From: Ligula intestinalis
Lineage: Eukaryota; Platyhelminthes; Cestoda; Diphyllobothriidea; Diphyllobothriidae
Assembly: GCA_036362985.1 (NCBI GenBank)
Contig: JAYGXS010000004.1
Location: 47,768,377-47,832,376 of the forward strand
DNA: 64,000 nt
Direction: 5' to 3'
The position numbers and the translations under genes are program-made. Below the pieces are notes generated by a model. The model did no database searches and was not told where the DNA came from. It saw nothing but the letters and a program-made list of their open reading frames with translations. This document shows positions 38,901-44,900 of the stretch, piece by piece (position 1 is the stretch's first letter; every line of letters begins with the position of its first letter).

Positions 38901-41900
38901 CTAAATATAAGCATAAGACAACTAGAAATGTGCCTACAGCAATTTTTAGTACCAAAAACTATGCTTGAAGTGAGCATTACCTAATCCTGGGCGCAATAAA
39001 AACGGTTAGGCAATTTGACTCAAGAACGAAAATGAAAGTATCAATGAAAAGACGGAATGGCTAGAACCTTGTGAAAATGACACCAAACGTTTTGTGTTGA
39101 ATGGTGGAGGAGGAGGACCAAATCCAATCGAGTGGATAAAAAAACTGAATTTCACCGGACCCGGGTCTACTTGATTCGCTCGTGCACGTTGCTAATCCTA
39201 CCGGCTGACAACCTGATCCTCAATCACCTCAGCCCAGTGAACTGTTTTCAAGTAACTCAGCAATCGAACAAGCTAACGCGAAAAAAAAACGACACTGTAA
39301 GAAGTATTTCATGGCTCTAAGGGTCATTGTCGATTGTAGTATAGTTGAGAAGAAAAGCTGCCTGGAGACACTGATCGTTTCTTTTTTATCTCAACTATCT
39401 GCATATCGACCGAGCATAAAGAATACCCTTTGCGAGCAATCCTCTTTGCACGTAGTTGCTAGTGTGTAGACAACCACAAAAAGAACATAAGACATCTAGG
39501 TGACAAGCTACCTTGGTGCGGCAGTACAGAAAACACGCTAGTCTGACATGCTCGTTGTCAAGTCCATGGGTCGTAGTGATTCGATTTTGCCGCAAAATCG
39601 CTTGAAAGGGTCCACTTTCTGAGTCGACAAAAGTTATATGGCACAAGAATGCCGTATTTTTTCTGCTGTGGAGTACGCAATCCTGGAGGTCAAAGGGACA
39701 TTCGAGTTCTACTTGTCTGGACGATCTAGTGCTCGGAACTGTGGAAACCAGTGCAGTTCACACTGAGCGAAAAATCGCACCAGTCAAATCTAACCCAGCG
39801 AAAAAAGACACGATTATGCAAACGAGCGATTTAATTATGCGCATTTTTCATAAAGCTATGATTAGGGTTGTTACGGGGACGTGGAAATCAAAGGGTTGAT
39901 TACTTGTATTCTATCAGAAGACAGCAAGACAGACAAGTGTACACGAAAATAAGTAAACAAAAGAGATTATCATACAGACTACAATATTTCTACCATTATT
40001 TAAACATTCTAGAACATTTGTATAGAACGCGTTTGCCGCTTAGGAGGGTTAAGCAGGTTGGCGCAACACGCTTTCTCAACCATTTTGAACAGACGCTAAG
40101 CTAAGCTATCCAACTAAAAATCAAGAAAGACGGTTTGACGTTCATTTTCCGTTGGAGTTGATGAAGGGGGATTTCGAGGGGAGTTTTAAATACACAGCAA
40201 AACGAGTTGGCTATCTACCCAGACTCCAACCAGATTAGAAGAGGAGATAAGCAGGAAGAGGAAGAGAGGGCATTACCTTGAACTTGTAGCCGATTATGGG
40301 ACCCTGGAGATTGCCCGGAGAATGCCATTCGGCAGTGAGGGAAGTTGCTGTTTTTCTCTCAATCCATATCTTTGGAGGAGGGCCAGGTACACCTTCCAGG
40401 GTTCGAAAAGTGAGGTTGCTAGACGGTCCAAAGAAGCGTCCGTTGGAGATGGCTGCTGTCACCCAGTATTCGGTAAATGGCGAGAGGTCCGTCAAGAGGT
40501 AGGTCTGAAATACATAGAGGGAAGAAGACTTAGGTTAGTAAAACGCCTTAGACCTGGTTAGTAGAGGCAAGCAGAATCAAAAAAAGAAACGTTAACACAA
40601 GTGCCCCGCAGAGGAAATGTATATATACGCTGTGGATACTAAAATGGTCATTTCTGGTTCGATACTGATGCCAGTCAATCATAAGCGAACCCCAGGACAG
40701 GAAGATACAAAGTGGGGACTTCGAATTAGTTGGTCATTCGGACTGAGGCTTTATCAAGTGTAATCAGGAGCAGTCACCCAGGAATGGAGCCGAAGAATTT
40801 AGTTGGAGTTCGGAACAGTAAAAGGATAAGGTACGGGAATAGGAACACAGGGGGACCTGCGCTAAATTCTAGGGAGATTAAGGTTAGGACAGAATTAATT
40901 TTATGATTAGCATTAAGATACATGAGCAGATTCCCTTTCTACAAGGCCAATTCTATTACGAGGGAGTTTCCATGTGTGGCTTAGCAAGTACGACGCCTGC
41001 GTTCCATACAACCATCGTGTTATTTCGGTTAAGAGCACCTGTCTCTAGTTCAGCTTATTCGGAAGGGCTACAACATACAAATTCCTTCGTCGCATAGAAT
41101 AAAGACTGCCAACGGCCGGAAGACGGCGCAGCAGTGACGTTCGCCTGAATACAGTACGGGTGATATTTCATGAAATGTCAACCGAAATTCTGGAATGTGT
41201 TTTTTCGACTCGAAAAGATTACTTGGACGGGGTTGTAATAGTAATTAACTTACACCCAAATACCAAAGTATATTCTAGTCAAGTTAGGACGCCAACTGTA
41301 GAATGAACTTCTTTTCAGCTACACCCAACAAAAACGGCTAAAAAAGCAGTGTATATTTTCCAATTTCCTTCAGATGCCCTTATAAAGTTACATATATTTC
41401 ACAGCAAACATGCACAAAAATTGTATTTCTTGTGTTCACAGAAGTTGACAATAGAGGTGGACCATGTTGTATACTGTATCATCAGCATTAGTAAGTGGAC
41501 AGATGCACTGCTTTACGAATAGGCCTTGTAAGGCCTAAGAAAATCCATAATTGTGTTTTTACAATTAAATATTCCTTTTCAAGTATAAAGGTTGAAAAAG
41601 ACGTAATTTTCAGCTCAATGCACACAAGAAGATTTTGTACATATTCCCTATAAAATATACTCGAATACAAGGAGGCATCAAAAATAAATGGATAAAAGCT
41701 GTACCTTGCAGAGGGTCGCTTGCTCAGGCGGTCAAAAGAAAGCTGATTTGAAAGCCGGCAACCTGACGTGACGGGAATATCTTGGGATTATGCTGCACGA
41801 TAATTAATAATTCAGTCCTACTTAACTTTTCTAATCGAAAACACGTTTTAGAATCTCGGTTAACATTTCATGCGGTAGGCCTGTATGTGTATCGTAACCA

Positions 41901-44900
41901 ACTTTTGAAGCATCTAACACACACTCTACGCGAATATCCACTGTATCAATACCAGAATAGAGCCCAGACAACTGTATATATGCGTGGATTAAGATGAGCT
42001 GGATGGACCTAAGCAGTCTGTGTTCTGGATATGGCCCACAAGTTTCGGAGCGGGATACAAGCTAACGGCCAGCCGTTAGCGCTTCTGATAAGCTGCTTCA
42101 GCCATCAGCCCAGGCCTATGCGAACCCATCGGCGTCTTCTTCTGTGGTTCGTAAACTTGGCCATCACAGTTGAACAATGACTTAACGCACAGTTCCAGGA
42201 GTTCTATGAAGTGCATTGGTTTGACCTGTTGATCAACCTCAGATAAGTCTGTTACACTGTTGATGGCCAGGTTTGCCGATATTAAGGCGGATGACAGAGG
42301 CATACCAAATGAAAAAAAGGAACATTTGAGAACTCGCCGCTGATTTGACTGACTTTTGAAACGGATCGGCAGAGCTTCGAGGGACTGGTTTTTAATCCCA
42401 CTGTCAGTGCCCCCACGGGGGTAAGCGCGGCATTGACGTGGCTTTTAATCGGTTTATAATGAGGCAGGCCTGCACAGCACTTACAGTACTCTATCACCTC
42501 TGTTTGCGAATGCATGCAAAGGTTCAAGCTACAGGCGTTTTAAGCCACCGCTTTCCGATGGCAAAACGAAAACAAGAAGACCAGAAATGGAAGTGGGTGC
42601 AATGGCTGACAGAGCCAAACATTTCATCTGTGCGTGCCACATATGATCTGATCCCAGATCTTACAAATCAGGCTCCATTTAGGGGGTGAGACTTCGGATC
42701 CCACGTAATTAAGACTGTCATAAAGGTCGCATTAGAAGGCCGCGCTGCAACTTGACTAAGGCCAAGTTATCTGGTCAGTTGGCAGCATTCTAAAATAAGA
42801 CGCATAGTGTTACGTTAACCTAAAAGCGCATTTGGTAGGGTAGAACAAGGACATGAGCGCTTGATCCAGACTAAATCCCGCTCTCAAGCGCTAGTGGTTC
42901 GTCAATCTGGGTGACTTGACTCCTACTAAAGAAATTGGCTTGAGGAAATGGAACATTATGCAAAAGGAGCTGGACTTCGTGCTAAATAACTACACAGGCT
43001 CACCTGTGGGTTCTGTGGGTGAAAATTAATACAATACTTATATTTTGTACTTGTCACCATTTTTCATTATGTTCGCCTTATTTCTAGGCCGTGCACTGTT
43101 ATATTTGGCCTTAACAGAGCGACTGGTAACAAATTCATGATTCATTATTGGCCGGCAAAAACAATGGAGACTGGGATGGTCATTTTAGTTTAGTAGCCGT
43201 TATCAGCCGGTCATACCTAACGCGAGCTAGTGCCCCACCTAAGGTGGTTTCGGGTTAAAAATCATTAATTCTCAATGGGTAAAAACTAATTTATAGACCT
43301 AACTCTAACTCTTGAGAAAAGGGAGTTAGAATAATGAGGGGAAGCACTTTCAGGGACGTGGGATGGACGCTACTTAGGCTAAAGGAACTTTGGGGGAATT
43401 TCACAAGGCTCGAACAGTTACTTCACTCAATTTGACTCTGCTGGATTTAGCGAAACGATCCACTAGGGATCTTTGCCAAACGTACACGACAGATGTGCCT
43501 GCAGACACTTTACTCTAATCCGACTTTACTTTCTACAAACCGTCCTGTCCTCCTTGCCGCATTGTTTATCACTGTAGATGAGAATGATCCAGTGGATGGC
43601 TTGGCCCTAAATCCCCAACTTGGCATGCCAAAACTTGATTGGCATAGGTTTCGCAACTGAGTACCACCCATTAGAGTCCGCAGTGTTTCCTGCTCAGTCA
43701 GCAGAAAGGATTGTAAAAGTTAGCGATCCCCTGTAGGATTTCCTTAAGAGTGCAATGGCCGCCAGGGATATCTCAGACCATAGCTTTGATCATCAGCCAG
43801 ACAGTTTGCAAGAGTGAACATTAAGCACAAGCTGCCTTGACCTTCATTCTTAGGGCAGCAAACAACTTATCTAAAGAACTATTCACAACCTCAAACGCAT
43901 TTCATCTTCTACCAGACAATGAGGTCTAAAATAAATCTCATAGGAACATCTCACAATTTGAGGGAGAAACATTTGTAATTTGGCTACTGGTAAACTCCGG
44001 ATCATTTCGACCGAAATTTCTTCGTCAGCATAAAACTATCATATGGGCTCACGTTCTTCAGCCTGTTACCCAGCCCAAGCGATCTGGAGATTAAAAATAG
44101 ACTCCTGAGATGACAGTGACAAAAAAATTTAGCAATAAATAGGCACTTTCCTTCTGTACTCATAACTGTGGCTGGAAACTCACCCAGTCTGTTTGAGGTA
44201 AAGCCAGAGTCACTAGCTTCGGTATTACACTAAACCTGTCATTTTCAGTGTTTCAAAAGTTTTCTAACAAAGAATTCCTAGGAATTTCGGTTGCACACTA
44301 TACAACTACGTTTTCATCCAATCAATTCAAGGTAATCGTGGTTATGGATAAAATATGTGCCATTTTACTGTAGCCGCTGAATTGCTCGCAGTGGCACCTT
44401 GGAGCTAGAGAAAATCAGCAAAGCATGCGCCTGTCTCTTGGGCGAGCATCTGTTTGCTGGGAGTGCGGTCAAGTAAATTTACATAGATACTAGATTGAGA
44501 CACGATTGAAATAACTTTTTAAAATAGCCTAGAAGCAATCATACGCAGAACACCTTGGCAATGACGAAGAGGCGAAACTTGATATGCCTTAACAGTGGTC
44601 CACAGAAGAGGGGGTTTTTAATGGGGGCGCAATAAAAACCATATAAATACAGGCCCACAAAAGGTATTGTAAAAGCTGTCGTAGCAAATCTAATGGTCTC
44701 GCATTTACTCCCTTAGTTGAGTAAAAGGAGTTACAAATATCGATGCAAGCATAGCAAATGAAAAGGATACAACGATTGGAACGGGCAGGGAAACTTACCC
44801 GAACAAATAAAATTAATGATCAGACAGGTGTTAAGATAATTATTTATAAATCCGATAATTTGAACAGCAAAAGCACTAAAACCACACCTGAGAAATCGTT